From Paraburkholderia fungorum (GTDB lineage Bacteria; Pseudomonadota; Gammaproteobacteria; Burkholderiales; Burkholderiaceae): DNA of 64,000 nucleotides. The stretch is taken from the NCBI RefSeq assembly GCF_900099835.1, contig NZ_FNKP01000001.1:2232001-2296000 (forward strand). The letters run 5' to 3'. The notes beneath the pieces are model-generated. The model worked only from the letters and a program-made list of their open reading frames with translations. It searched no databases and was not told where the DNA came from. The translations under genes were made by a program, and so were the position numbers. Shown here in pieces: positions 27,488-35,805 of the stretch. Within the stretch, counting starts at the first letter, position 1, and each line of letters opens with the position of its first letter.

Positions 27488-28531
27488 TCAAGGCATCACC
27501 TTCACGTTCTGAATGAATTGCAGCGTGTAGGCCGCGTGGTAGTCGGTCGCGGGCTTCAGCAGTTTGGCGTCGACCATGTAGTCGAAGGTCTTCTTCCAGC
27601 GCGCGTCGCTCATCGTGCCGATGCCCTGGGTCGCCGCATCGCCGCCTGTCACGATCTTCAGCTTCTTCAGTTGCGCAACGCCGTACGCGAGTTGCGCGTC
27701 GCTCATCTGCGGGTTGTCTTTCTTGATCAGCGCATTGCCCGGCGCAGGATCGTTCAGATAGCTCTTCCAACCTTCCATCGACGCCTTCACGAAACGTGCG
27801 ACCACGTCCGGCTTCGTCTTCATCGTGTCGCGCATCGTGACGATGGTGGTGTTGTACGGCGGATAGCCGTCATCCGCGAACAGGAAGAAGTGCGCGTTCG
27901 CGTGCGCCTGCTCGGCCTGGAATGTTTCCGACGACGGGTACGCCTGCATCGCGACGTTCTGATCGGCGAAGAACGGTTGCAGGTTGAAGGTGTACGGACG
28001 CGCCTGCGCTTCGGTGTAGCCGTACTTCGCCTTGAGCCACGGCCACCATGTCGTGCGGCCCGACCCCGCTACCAGAATCGTCTTGTTCTTCAGACCGCCG
28101 AGGCTGGTGACGTCCGCGTGGGTCATCATGCCTTGCGGGTCGTACTGGAACGCGGCGGCAACCGTGGTCACCGGAATGCCCGCCTCGACGCTCGACAACA
28201 CCTGGAAGTCATAGCCGAGCAGAAAATCCGCCTGACCGCCTGCCAGCAACTGCATGCCGTTGACCTGCGGGCCGCCCATTTTGATCGTGACATCGAGTCC
28301 GTACTTCTTGTAGATGCCGGTCGCGACCGCCTGATAGAAGCCGCCGTGTTCGGCTTGTGCATACCAGCTGGTCAGCAGCGTGACGTGGTCTTCGGCATGG
28401 GCCAGCGGCGTCGCGAGCGCGAGGCCGGTCAACGCGGTCGCGGCAGCACGGCGAGCGATCAACGAAGAGATAAGCGAACGGCCCGCCACTGCAACGCGGG
28501 CAAAACGGGAGAGAAGATGCAGAACACGCAT
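27488..28531 (-). CDS. NMT1/SsuA-type ABC substrate-binding protein
   Basis: 347 residues. The N-terminus carries a long signal sequence ending near LALATPLAHAED, so the protein is periplasmic. The body is the NMT1/THI5-like fold (LLTSWYAQAEHGGFYQAVATGIYKKYGLDVTIKMGGPQVNGMQLLAGGQADFLLG), the class that binds pyrimidine-like precursors and sulfonates. GGAG lies eight bases before the ATG. It is the first gene of the five-gene operon. The ligand may be a nitrogen heterocycle, as judged from the downstream deaminase-like gene. Confidence 0.9.
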   Translation of the reverse strand: MRVLHLLSRFARVAVAGRSLISSLIARRAAATALTGLALATPLAHAEDHVTLLTSWYAQAEHGGFYQAVATGIYKKYGLDVTIKMGGPQVNGMQLLAGGQADFLLGYDFQVLSSVEAGIPVTTVAAAFQYDPQGMMTHADVTSLGGLKNKTILVAGSGRTTWWPWLKAKYGYTEAQARPYTFNLQPFFADQNVAMQAYPSSETFQAEQAHANAHFFLFADDGYPPYNTTIVTMRDTMKTKPDVVARFVKASMEGWKSYLNDPAPGNALIKKDNPQMSDAQLAYGVAQLKKLKIVTGGDAATQGIGTMSDARWKKTFDYMVDAKLLKPATDYHAAYTLQFIQNVKVMP

Positions 28532-29062
28532 GACTGAACTCCGTGTGAAGGTAGGGAACGTGGGAATGGTTGGAATAGCGGAAAGGCGTCGCAACAGGGA
28601 GCGCGCGATGACACCGCCGAGCGTGATCGCGCAGAGGCTCATTGCAGTGACGCAAAACAGTCGGGTGACAATTTGGGGCAACTGCATCGCACGCTCCTTG
28701 TTGGCGAAACCGGACGGTTCCGATCAAACGTCGAATGAATCGACGTGGGCGCACGATGCGCCCCAAGAGCAATGCCCCACGGTGACCGGCATCGATATGC
28801 CGGCTCGCTAGCCGCTTCTACTCTGATTGCGTAATAAGCGAATGTTGTGCCAGCCGAGGCGCGGAGCCGTGGGATGCGTGACCACACGCGTTCCACGCAT
28901 GTCCAGCGCGGCCGTTTGACTACAAGCCGCACCCGCTCAACGCGTTAAGGCACCACATCGGTGCGCGAAGGCCGTGCTTGAGGGCGTAGCCGTAGCCAAC
29001 GATAAAAGCACCGGGACTGCGGCTTGCTCCATTCAAGGAGTCCACCCAACCGGAGAGCGACC
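28532..29062. other. Upstream region of the heterocycle operon
   Basis: 531 bases between the divergent binding-protein gene and the small hydrophilic protein gene. It should contain both promoters. Antisense-looking ORFs here lack support. I found no clear palindrome. Confidence 0.4.
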
Positions 29063-29242
29063 ATGAGCGAAACCAAAGACGATGCGAAGACCAAACCGGC
29101 CAACATCGAACATCCGCAACCGGCAGTGCATAGCGACAACGAAAAAAGCAAACTGCCCGAACGCAACGACGCCAACCGCGATCAGTCGCCCGCCGACCAC
29201 CCCGGCAAGAAGCCCGGTGAAGGCGAACCGTCGGTCAGTTAA
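29063..29242 (+). CDS. Small hydrophilic protein, unknown function
   Basis: 59 residues with no hydrophobic core and a composition dominated by Lys, Asp, Glu, Asn and Pro (starts MSETKDDAKTKP, ends GEGEPSVS). This is the look of an intrinsically disordered, possibly stress-related protein. GGAGAG lies about seven bases before the ATG, and a stem-loop follows the stop codon. I do not recognise a family. Confidence 0.6.
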   Translation: MSETKDDAKTKPANIEHPQPAVHSDNEKSKLPERNDANRDQSPADHPGKKPGEGEPSVS

Positions 29243-29275
29243 AAGCTCGTTGAAAAAATAATTCAAAATGTTCCA

Positions 29276-29308
29276 GCGGCTTTGCTGCATTTTCCGCAAC
29301 AAAGCCGC
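29276..29308 (+). terminator. Stem-loop after the small hydrophilic protein
   Basis: A perfect 9-bp stem (GCGGCTTTG with CAAAGCCGC) around a 15-base loop, 34 bases after the stop codon. An A/T-rich run follows. It is a probable terminator. Confidence 0.6.
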
Positions 29309-29466
29309 GCAAAATTCTTCCTTACAGCGCCTTTCGGAACGCAAACATTTCTTCCGGTTTTTTACCGATTATTTTTCCCGCGTAATGGACTATTTTCCTG
29401 CTTGCAGCGATCTCCGCGCCAAGCGGGCCGGCTGCCGCCCCTTAATCGATAAAAAAGGCGACGCCC

Positions 29467-30546
29467 ATGTCCATCTCTCCCACCTCGCGGCATCTGCCGA
29501 AAGTGTCGATCTGTCTGCCGACCTGCAACCGGCCTGAACTGCTCGTCGAATGCATTGATTCGTGTCTCGCGCAGACCTACGACAATCTCGAAATCGTGAT
29601 CGGCGACGATTCGAAGGACACCCGCACCGAACAGTTGATCGCGACACGCTATGCGCAGGAGCCGCGCGTGCGCTATACGCTGAATCAGCCGCCGCTCGGC
29701 CAGGCTCGCAATGTCGCGAGTCTTTTTGAACGCGCGAGTGGCGACAAGATTCTGTTGATCCATGACGACGACCTGCTCACCACCGACGGCGTCGCGAAAC
29801 TCGTGTCGCTGTGGCAGCTTCATCCGCAGCTCGATGCCGCGTTCGGCGACCAGTACGAAGCCGATCACGACGGCATCGTCGACTTCGACGCGAGCGTCCA
29901 TCTGAATGCCGCGTTCCGGCGCACGAAAGACGCGCAGGGTCTGCAGGCGCAGCCGGGCCGCACCGGGCTGGTCCAGATGTTTCCGAACAATGGCTGGATG
30001 GCGAACGCGGATCTCGTGAAGCGGATCGGCTACGACGAGCAGTACGGCATCTGCTGCGATTTCGTGTTCGGCACGGAACTCTGTCTCGCGGCACGCGAGG
30101 TGTACTACCTGCACGACTACGTGTCCGTCTATAGAAAGACGGCGACCTCGGTCTCGCACAGCACGCGCGGCACGGCGATCGCGGCGACGGTCAGCGCGTA
30201 CGGGTTCGTGAAGGCGCTGAAGCTGCCGCCCGAACTGGAGTCGTCGCGCAGGCTCGCGTTGCGACGGCTGGTGCCGATTGTCGTGTCGGTGCACGCGCGT
30301 AACCGGCAAACATGGGCCGGTCTGAAGATCGCGCTCGGGCATCTGTTCGCGTACAACTACGGAGTTAGCGCGCGGCTTTACTACCATCTGCTGACGCTGG
30401 CGCGCGCCGGGTTCACTGTGCGCAGACAGGCCGTCGCTGCGGCCGCGGTTGCGGCGGTGGCTGCCGCGCCTGCCGTTGCCGATTCGGCGGCGGTGGTCAA
30501 GGAGCTGGTCAATGAGCTGGTGACGGACCGGTCTGAGCCGGTCTGA
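29467..30546 (+). CDS. Glycosyltransferase family 2
   Basis: 359 residues. GT-A opening KVSICLPTCNRPELLVECIDSCLAQTYDNLEIVIGDDSKD, then the DxD-type metal motif in LLIHDDDLLTTDGV near residue 100. The C-terminus is Ala/Val-rich (residues 320-345) with little conservation. There is no clear membrane anchor. It is monocistronic; no polysaccharide cluster surrounds it, so the target glycan is unknown. Confidence 0.87.
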   Translation: MSISPTSRHLPKVSICLPTCNRPELLVECIDSCLAQTYDNLEIVIGDDSKDTRTEQLIATRYAQEPRVRYTLNQPPLGQARNVASLFERASGDKILLIHDDDLLTTDGVAKLVSLWQLHPQLDAAFGDQYEADHDGIVDFDASVHLNAAFRRTKDAQGLQAQPGRTGLVQMFPNNGWMANADLVKRIGYDEQYGICCDFVFGTELCLAAREVYYLHDYVSVYRKTATSVSHSTRGTAIAATVSAYGFVKALKLPPELESSRRLALRRLVPIVVSVHARNRQTWAGLKIALGHLFAYNYGVSARLYYHLLTLARAGFTVRRQAVAAAAVAAVAAAPAVADSAAVVKELVNELVTDRSEPV

Positions 30547-30676
30547 GCGGGTTTGAGTTTTTAACCACCCTGCGTGCTAAGCATCGGCTGATTAGCAAAC
30601 GCGTATTTGTTGCTTGGCCCTACGCGCGGCGCTGATTACGATGAACCTTCGTTATCCACCAAGGTGAGTCGCCACC

Positions 30677-30898
30677 ATGTCCGACAGTGCCTGTTTCAAG
30701 CCGCGAGTGATCGAACCCGTCGTCGACAATCAGCCCGAAGGCCTCGGCCTCGCCGTGGAGTTATGGCTCGCGCAGCCCGTTGACGGCATCGCGGGACGCG
30801 CGGTGCAAATTCATCTTCGAAGCGATGCGAAAATGGCGCAGGCCGAGACGTTGCGCGATCTGTTGCATGCATTGGGAACGCAGATTGTGGTGAGCTGA
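30677..30898 (+). CDS. Short conserved-looking hypothetical protein
   Basis: 73 residues, cytosolic, ending in VQIHLRSDAKMAQAETLRDLLHALGTQIVVS, which looks like one beta strand followed by an amphipathic helix and a final strand. An AAGGTGAG ribosome binding site precedes the ATG and a terminator follows. I do not recognise a family. Confidence 0.6.
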   Translation: MSDSACFKPRVIEPVVDNQPEGLGLAVELWLAQPVDGIAGRAVQIHLRSDAKMAQAETLRDLLHALGTQIVVS

Positions 30899-30935
30899 AG
30901 GCGGAGCTAGTCGTGTGCGCCGTGCATCACGCGAT

Positions 30936-30975
30936 AAAAAAACAGCGGACAGAGTCACCTCCGGCCGCTGTTTTT
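30936..30975. terminator. Bidirectional intrinsic terminator
   Basis: The stem AACAGCGG / CCGCTGTT is flanked by an A run on the left and a T run on the right, so it can act for both converging genes: the short hypothetical protein and the KgtP-like permease. Confidence 0.8.
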
Positions 30976-31001
30976 CAGTTTTTCAGACGCGTATCACGCG
31001 C

Positions 31002-32306
31002 TCAAGGCTCGTGCCGCAAATATCCTTCCTTCGACGGATCGCGCATACGCAGCGACACCAGTCCCGCAATCGCGCACATCGCGGTGACGTACCAGAAGAA
31101 CATCGACTCGACGCCGATCGACTTCAGCCACAACGCGACATACTCCGCCGAGCCGCCGAATATCGCATTCGCCACCGCATACGACAGACCCACGCCGAGT
31201 GCGCGCACCTCCGGCGGGAACATTTCCGCCTTGATCAGCCCGCTGATCGACGTATAGAAGCTGACGATAGCGAGCGCCGCCACGACCAGCGCAAACGCCG
31301 CGTACGGGCTCGACACGTCCTTCAGCGCGTGCAGTAGCGGCACCGTGCCGAGAGTCGCGAACAGGCCGAAAAACAGCATCGAACGACGGCGGCCGATGCG
31401 GTCGGACAACGCACCGAACGCAGGCTGCATCAGCATGTAGACGAACAGCGCGGCGGTCATCACGTTGCTGGCGGTTTTGGTCTGCATGCCCGCGGTGTTG
31501 ACCAGATACTTCTGCATGTAGGTCGTGAACGTGTAGAAAATCAGCGAGCCGCCGGCCGTGAAGCCGAGCACCGTCATGAACGCGCCTTTGTGCATCCACA
31601 GGCCGCGCAGCGTGCCCGCTTCCTTGCGCTGACGCGTCGCGGCGGTGGTCGTTTCATCGAGCGATTTGCGCAGATACAGCGCGATCAGTGCGGCAATCGC
31701 GCCGATCACGAACGGCACGCGCCAGCCCCATGCCTTCAGCTCTTCGGTGGAAAGCGTCTGTTGCAGAATCACGAGCACCAGCAACGCGCACAACTGTCCG
31801 CCAATCAACGTCACGTACTGGAACGACGCGAAGAAACCGCGCCGTCCCTTGAGCGCGATTTCGCTCATGTAGGTTGCGCTGGTGCCGTATTCGCCGCCCA
31901 CCGACAAGCCCTGGAACAGACGCGCGAGCAGCAGCAGCGCGGGCGCGAACGCGCCGATCTGCGCATACGTAGGCAACATGGCGATGACCAGCGAGCCGCC
32001 GCACATCATGAACACCGACACCATCATCGCCGTGCGCCGGCCGCGTTTGTCCGCGAGACGGCCGAAGAACCAGCCGCCGATGGGGCGCATCAGGAAGCCC
32101 GCGGCGAACACGCCGGCGGTGTTGAGCAACTGCGTGGTGGTGTTGCCGCTCGGGAAAAATGCGGGCGCGAAATACAGCGCGGTGAACGAATACACGTAAA
32201 AGTCGAACCACTCGACAAGATTGCCCGACGAAGCGCCGACGATCGCAAAAATGCGGCGCCGCGTGTCGTGAGCCGAGCCCACGGATTGATCGGTCAGTTC
32301 ACTCAT
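31002..32306 (-). CDS. kgtP: 2-oxoglutarate permease, MHS-family MFS transporter (KgtP-like)
   Basis: 434 residues, nearly the length of E. coli KgtP (432). The metabolite:H+ symporter signature is present: [27 protein letters not shown] at the first helix, [15 protein letters not shown] for the loop motif, and [26 protein letters not shown]. It would bring in 2-oxoglutarate or a similar dicarboxylate with protons. The internal ATG of MSELTDQ is used, since the upstream 29 codons are Arg-rich and unlike any family member. It is monocistronic, with a terminator behind it. Confidence 0.85.
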   Translation of the reverse strand: MSELTDQSVGSAHDTRRRIFAIVGASSGNLVEWFDFYVYSFTALYFAPAFFPSGNTTTQLLNTAGVFAAGFLMRPIGGWFFGRLADKRGRRTAMMVSVFMMCGGSLVIAMLPTYAQIGAFAPALLLLARLFQGLSVGGEYGTSATYMSEIALKGRRGFFASFQYVTLIGGQLCALLVLVILQQTLSTEELKAWGWRVPFVIGAIAALIALYLRKSLDETTTAATRQRKEAGTLRGLWMHKGAFMTVLGFTAGGSLIFYTFTTYMQKYLVNTAGMQTKTASNVMTAALFVYMLMQPAFGALSDRIGRRRSMLFFGLFATLGTVPLLHALKDVSSPYAAFALVVAALAIVSFYTSISGLIKAEMFPPEVRALGVGLSYAVANAIFGGSAEYVALWLKSIGVESMFFWYVTAMCAIAGLVSLRMRDPSKEGYLRHEP

Positions 32307-32513
32307 ATTGATATCTTTCCCTTTTCTGAAACGGAGATGGCGATCGTCTCGCCGCCTTTGCGACTCGCGCCGACCTATGTAACGAACGTCCATCGCGTGG
32401 CGCGCGAATTTTACAGAATAGAAAGGTAAAGATGGGATTTTGTTAGTTTAAGCAGACAGAAGACAAGTCTGGAAAACGCTATGAAAACAACGCACTCCAG
32501 CGCGTAACCAATG

Positions 32514-32550
32514 AAAAAGCCCCAGCAGTCGCGAGACTGGCTGGGGCTTT
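32514..32550 (-). terminator. Intrinsic terminator of the prkA-yeaH-spoVR operon
   Basis: A long GC-rich hairpin (arms AAAGCCCCAGC and GCTGGGGCTTT, with an inner AGTC/GACT stem). Read on the minus strand it ends in a T run. It lies 53 bases after the spoVR stop. Confidence 0.85.
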
Positions 32551-32602
32551 GGGGCGACGTGACCGGAAGACTTCGGCGTCACCGCGTTTCCGGCGAAAAG
32601 GC

Positions 32603-34330
32603 TTACAACCTCACGGCAGGCGGCACATACCGGCAGTCATATTTCTTCCTGACCGTACCGTTTTCGTCGACGCTCTCCAGATACACGTCGAACTGCCACA
32701 GGCGTGCCATGTGCTTGAGCACTTCATCGCTATCGGACGACAGGTGCCGGTTGTCGCTCATGAAATGCCGCAGCGTCAGGCTCCGGTCGCCGCGCGTGTT
32801 GACCGACCACACCTGAATATTCGGCTCCCGATGATGCATGTCGTACTGCCGCGACAGCGCCTGACGCACGTACTGATAACCGCTGTCGTCATGAATCGCC
32901 GATACTTCGAGCGAATCGCGCATGTCGTCGTCGAGCACCGAGAACAGACGCATTTCGCGGATCAGATGCGGCGACAGATATTGCGCGACAAAGCTCTCGT
33001 CCTTGAAGTTGCGCATCGCGTAATGCATGGCCGGCAACCACGGGCTACCCGCAAGCTCAGGAAACCACCGGCGATCCTCTTCAGTCGGCGCTTCGCAGAT
33101 GCGGCGAATATCGCTCATCATCGAAAAACCGAGCGCGTACGGATTGATGCCGCTGTAATACGGCTTCGTCACAGGCGGCTGATACACCACGTTGCTGTGC
33201 GAATGGAGAAACTCCATCATGAAGCCGTCTTCGAGCTTGCCCTGGTTGTACATCGTGTTGAGCAACGTGTAGTGCCAGAACGTGGCCCACCCTTCGTTCA
33301 TCACCTGGGTTTGCCGCTGCGGATAAAAATACTGGCCCACCTTGCGCACGATACGAATCACCTCGCGCTCCCAGGGCTCCAGCAAAGGCGCATTTTTCTC
33401 CGCGAAATACAGCAGATTCTCCTGCGGCTCGGGCGGATAACGCTCCTCGGTTTCCTCCGGCAACGGCGTATGCCGGGTGGGCAGCGTGCGCCACAATTCA
33501 TTGACCTGCGATTGCAGATAAGCCTCGCGTTCGCGGCGCGCCGCGAATTCCTTTTCGAGCGACAGCTTCTGCGGACGCTTGTACCGGTCCACGCCGTAGT
33601 TCATCAGCGCGTGGCACGAATCGAGCAGTTCCTCGACCCGATCGAGTCCGAAGCGCTCCTCGCACTCCGCGATGTAATTCTTCGCGTAGACGAGGTAGTC
33701 GATGATCGCGTGCGCATCCGTCCAGAGTCTGAACAGATAGTTGCCCTTGAAGAACGAATTGTGCCCGTAGGCCGCGTGCGCGATGACGAGCGCCTGCATC
33801 GTCATCGTGTTCTCTTCCATCAGGTACGCGATGCAAGGATTCGAATTGATGACGATCTCGTACGCGAGCCCCATCTGCCCGCGACGGTAGCTTTTTTCAG
33901 TGGAAAGAAAGTGTTTGCCGAACGACCAGTGACGGTAATTCACCGGCATACCGACAGACGCGTAAGCGTCCATCATCTGTTCGGCGCTGATGAGTTCGAG
34001 CTGGATCGGATACACGTCGAGTTCATATTGCTCTGCAACACGGGCAATATGCGAGTCGTACTCTTCGATCAATTCGAAGGTCCAGTCGGACGGGCACGGC
34101 AGAGGCCGTCTATCGGCTACGTTCATACGGACTTCCCTTTGCCCTTGATTGGGCGTTCCGGTGTGTCCCCGTGCTGCAGCGCTGTGGACTGCTGCGGCTG
34201 CGGCGGCGCCTGTGTCGTCCGCCCCAACCGTGGCATGCCCCGAAGATTGCTGCGGCACGCCTATCTCGCGCGCCGGCGTTGCATTCTCTGCGTCGCCGCG
34301 CGCATCGTCGTGCAGGGGCTTGCTCGTCAT
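32603..34330 (-). CDS. SpoVR family protein (YcgB-like)
   Basis: 575 residues with the SpoVR/YcgB sequence throughout: ISAEQMMDAYASVGMPVNYRHWSFGKHF, then MNEGWATFWHYTLLN and SGINPYALGFSMM. The ATG used overlaps the yeaH stop by four bases. The first 68 residues are low complexity (Ala, Gly, His, Gln) and not part of the family. An internal ATG at 34126 with GGGAAG six bases upstream would give 507 residues, very near E. coli YcgB (510). Both starts are plausible. The family acts with PrkA and YeaH in stationary-phase and nitrogen-stress responses; its biochemical role is unknown. Confidence 0.9.
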   Translation of the reverse strand: MTSKPLHDDARGDAENATPAREIGVPQQSSGHATVGADDTGAAAAAAVHSAAARGHTGTPNQGQREVRMNVADRRPLPCPSDWTFELIEEYDSHIARVAEQYELDVYPIQLELISAEQMMDAYASVGMPVNYRHWSFGKHFLSTEKSYRRGQMGLAYEIVINSNPCIAYLMEENTMTMQALVIAHAAYGHNSFFKGNYLFRLWTDAHAIIDYLVYAKNYIAECEERFGLDRVEELLDSCHALMNYGVDRYKRPQKLSLEKEFAARREREAYLQSQVNELWRTLPTRHTPLPEETEERYPPEPQENLLYFAEKNAPLLEPWEREVIRIVRKVGQYFYPQRQTQVMNEGWATFWHYTLLNTMYNQGKLEDGFMMEFLHSHSNVVYQPPVTKPYYSGINPYALGFSMMSDIRRICEAPTEEDRRWFPELAGSPWLPAMHYAMRNFKDESFVAQYLSPHLIREMRLFSVLDDDMRDSLEVSAIHDDSGYQYVRQALSRQYDMHHREPNIQVWSVNTRGDRSLTLRHFMSDNRHLSSDSDEVLKHMARLWQFDVYLESVDENGTVRKKYDCRYVPPAVRL

Positions 34331-35598
34331 GAATTCGCCGCCTGCTTCTCAAACAGCTCGCGAAACACCGGATAAATGTCAGCCGCGGTTTCGACCTTCT
34401 TCATCGCCATGTGCGGCTGGCTTAACGCTAACTGCGCATATTCGAGCCACAAGTTCTGCTCTTCGGGCGCCACCTGAATATACGCAAAATAGCGCACCTT
34501 CTCCAGGATGTCATCCGACAGAATCTTGCGACACTTGGGCGAGTCGTCGGTCCAGTTGTCGCCGTCCGATGCCTGGGCGCCGTAAATATTCCATTCAGTC
34601 GGCGAATAGCGCTCGTCCATCACCTTCTGCATCAGTTCCAGCGCGCTCGACACGACCGTGCCGCCGCTTTCGGTCGAATGGAAGAACGTGTCTTCGTCGA
34701 CTTCTTCGGCGCGCGTGTGGTGGCGGATGAACACCACCTCGATCTTCTCGTAGTTACGCTTGAGGAACAGATACAGCAGGATGAAAAAGCGCTTGGCGAG
34801 GTCCTTGCGCTGCTCGTCCATCGAACCGGACACATCCATCAGACAGAACATGACCGCCTGACTGGACGGCGTGGGCTGCTTCACGCGATTCACGTAGCGA
34901 AGATCGAACGGATCGATAAACGGAATTCGCCAGATGCGGCCGCGCAAATGGTGAATTTCTTCTTCGAGCAATTTGATCTCGTCGCGACGATCGGCCGGGT
35001 CGGCCTTCATCAGCTCCAGTTGCCGTTCCATCTCATGCAACTGATTGACGAGCGGCGCGCCGAGCGCGATACGCCGGCCGAGCGCGCTGCGCAGCGAACG
35101 GACCACGTCGATATTATTCGGCGTGCCTTCGGCAGCCCAGCCCGCGCGGATGCTTTTCCACGTGGGCACGGCCATCAGATGGGTTTTGACGAGACGCGGC
35201 AGTTCGAGGTCGTCGAAGAAATACTGCATGAATTCTTCGCGGCTCAGTTCGAATACGAAGTCGTCCTGCCCCTCGCCCTCGTTGCTGGCCTGATTGCCCC
35301 CGCCTCCACCGCCGCCGCCTTGCGGGCGCTGGATCTTGTCGCCGCGGATGTAGTCCGAGTTGCCCGGATGCACCATTTCCCGCTTGCCGCCCGGACCGTG
35401 ACGGAACGACGGTTCCGCGATGTCTTTACGCGGAATGGTGATGCTCTGGGTATTCTGAATGTCTTTAATGCTGCGATCGCGTACCGCTTCCGACACGGCG
35501 CGACGAATGTAGTTTTTGACGCGACGCAAAAAACGCTCGCGATTCGCAATGCTCTTGTTCTTGCCTGCTAACCTGCGGTCGATGATTTGATGAAGCAC
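34327..35598 (-). CDS. yeaH: YeaH/DUF444 family protein with VWA fold
   Basis: 423 residues, GTG start (E. coli YeaH is 427). The N-terminal IIDRRLAGKNKSIANRERFLRRVK aligns with the E. coli start, and a GGGAG ribosome binding site lies seven bases ahead. The Gly-rich linker (about residues 95-105) and GEGQDDFVFELSREEF follow. The C-terminal half is a von Willebrand A-type domain with the metal site LMDVSGSMDEQ. It is the second gene of the operon, after PrkA and before SpoVR, with which it is thought to act. Confidence 0.93.
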   Translation of the reverse strand: MLHQIIDRRLAGKNKSIANRERFLRRVKNYIRRAVSEAVRDRSIKDIQNTQSITIPRKDIAEPSFRHGPGGKREMVHPGNSDYIRGDKIQRPQGGGGGGGGNQASNEGEGQDDFVFELSREEFMQYFFDDLELPRLVKTHLMAVPTWKSIRAGWAAEGTPNNIDVVRSLRSALGRRIALGAPLVNQLHEMERQLELMKADPADRRDEIKLLEEEIHHLRGRIWRIPFIDPFDLRYVNRVKQPTPSSQAVMFCLMDVSGSMDEQRKDLAKRFFILLYLFLKRNYEKIEVVFIRHHTRAEEVDEDTFFHSTESGGTVVSSALELMQKVMDERYSPTEWNIYGAQASDGDNWTDDSPKCRKILSDDILEKVRYFAYIQVAPEEQNLWLEYAQLALSQPHMAMKKVETAADIYPVFRELFEKQAANS

Positions 35599-35805
35599 GC
35601 CCGGTCTCCCATGCAACGCTCTAGATCGGAAGTTGGCGCTTAACCTCAGTTCCGATCCCATGCAGCTGCGCTAATTTCCGGTACGCGAGACGCACGCTGC
35701 CTGTGCTACACCGGCAACACTATGTCCATACAGACCGTGTCCATACAGCCTGCGCCTCGCAAGGTGCCCGCGCGGTCTGACCGCGCGGGCGGCACGCAAT
35801 GCGCA

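Noticed and set aside
26360..28537. 725-residue plus-strand ORF
   Set aside because: It is antisense to the Rieske and binding-protein genes, Arg/His/Val-rich, without a fold or ribosome binding site. It is a high-GC shadow.
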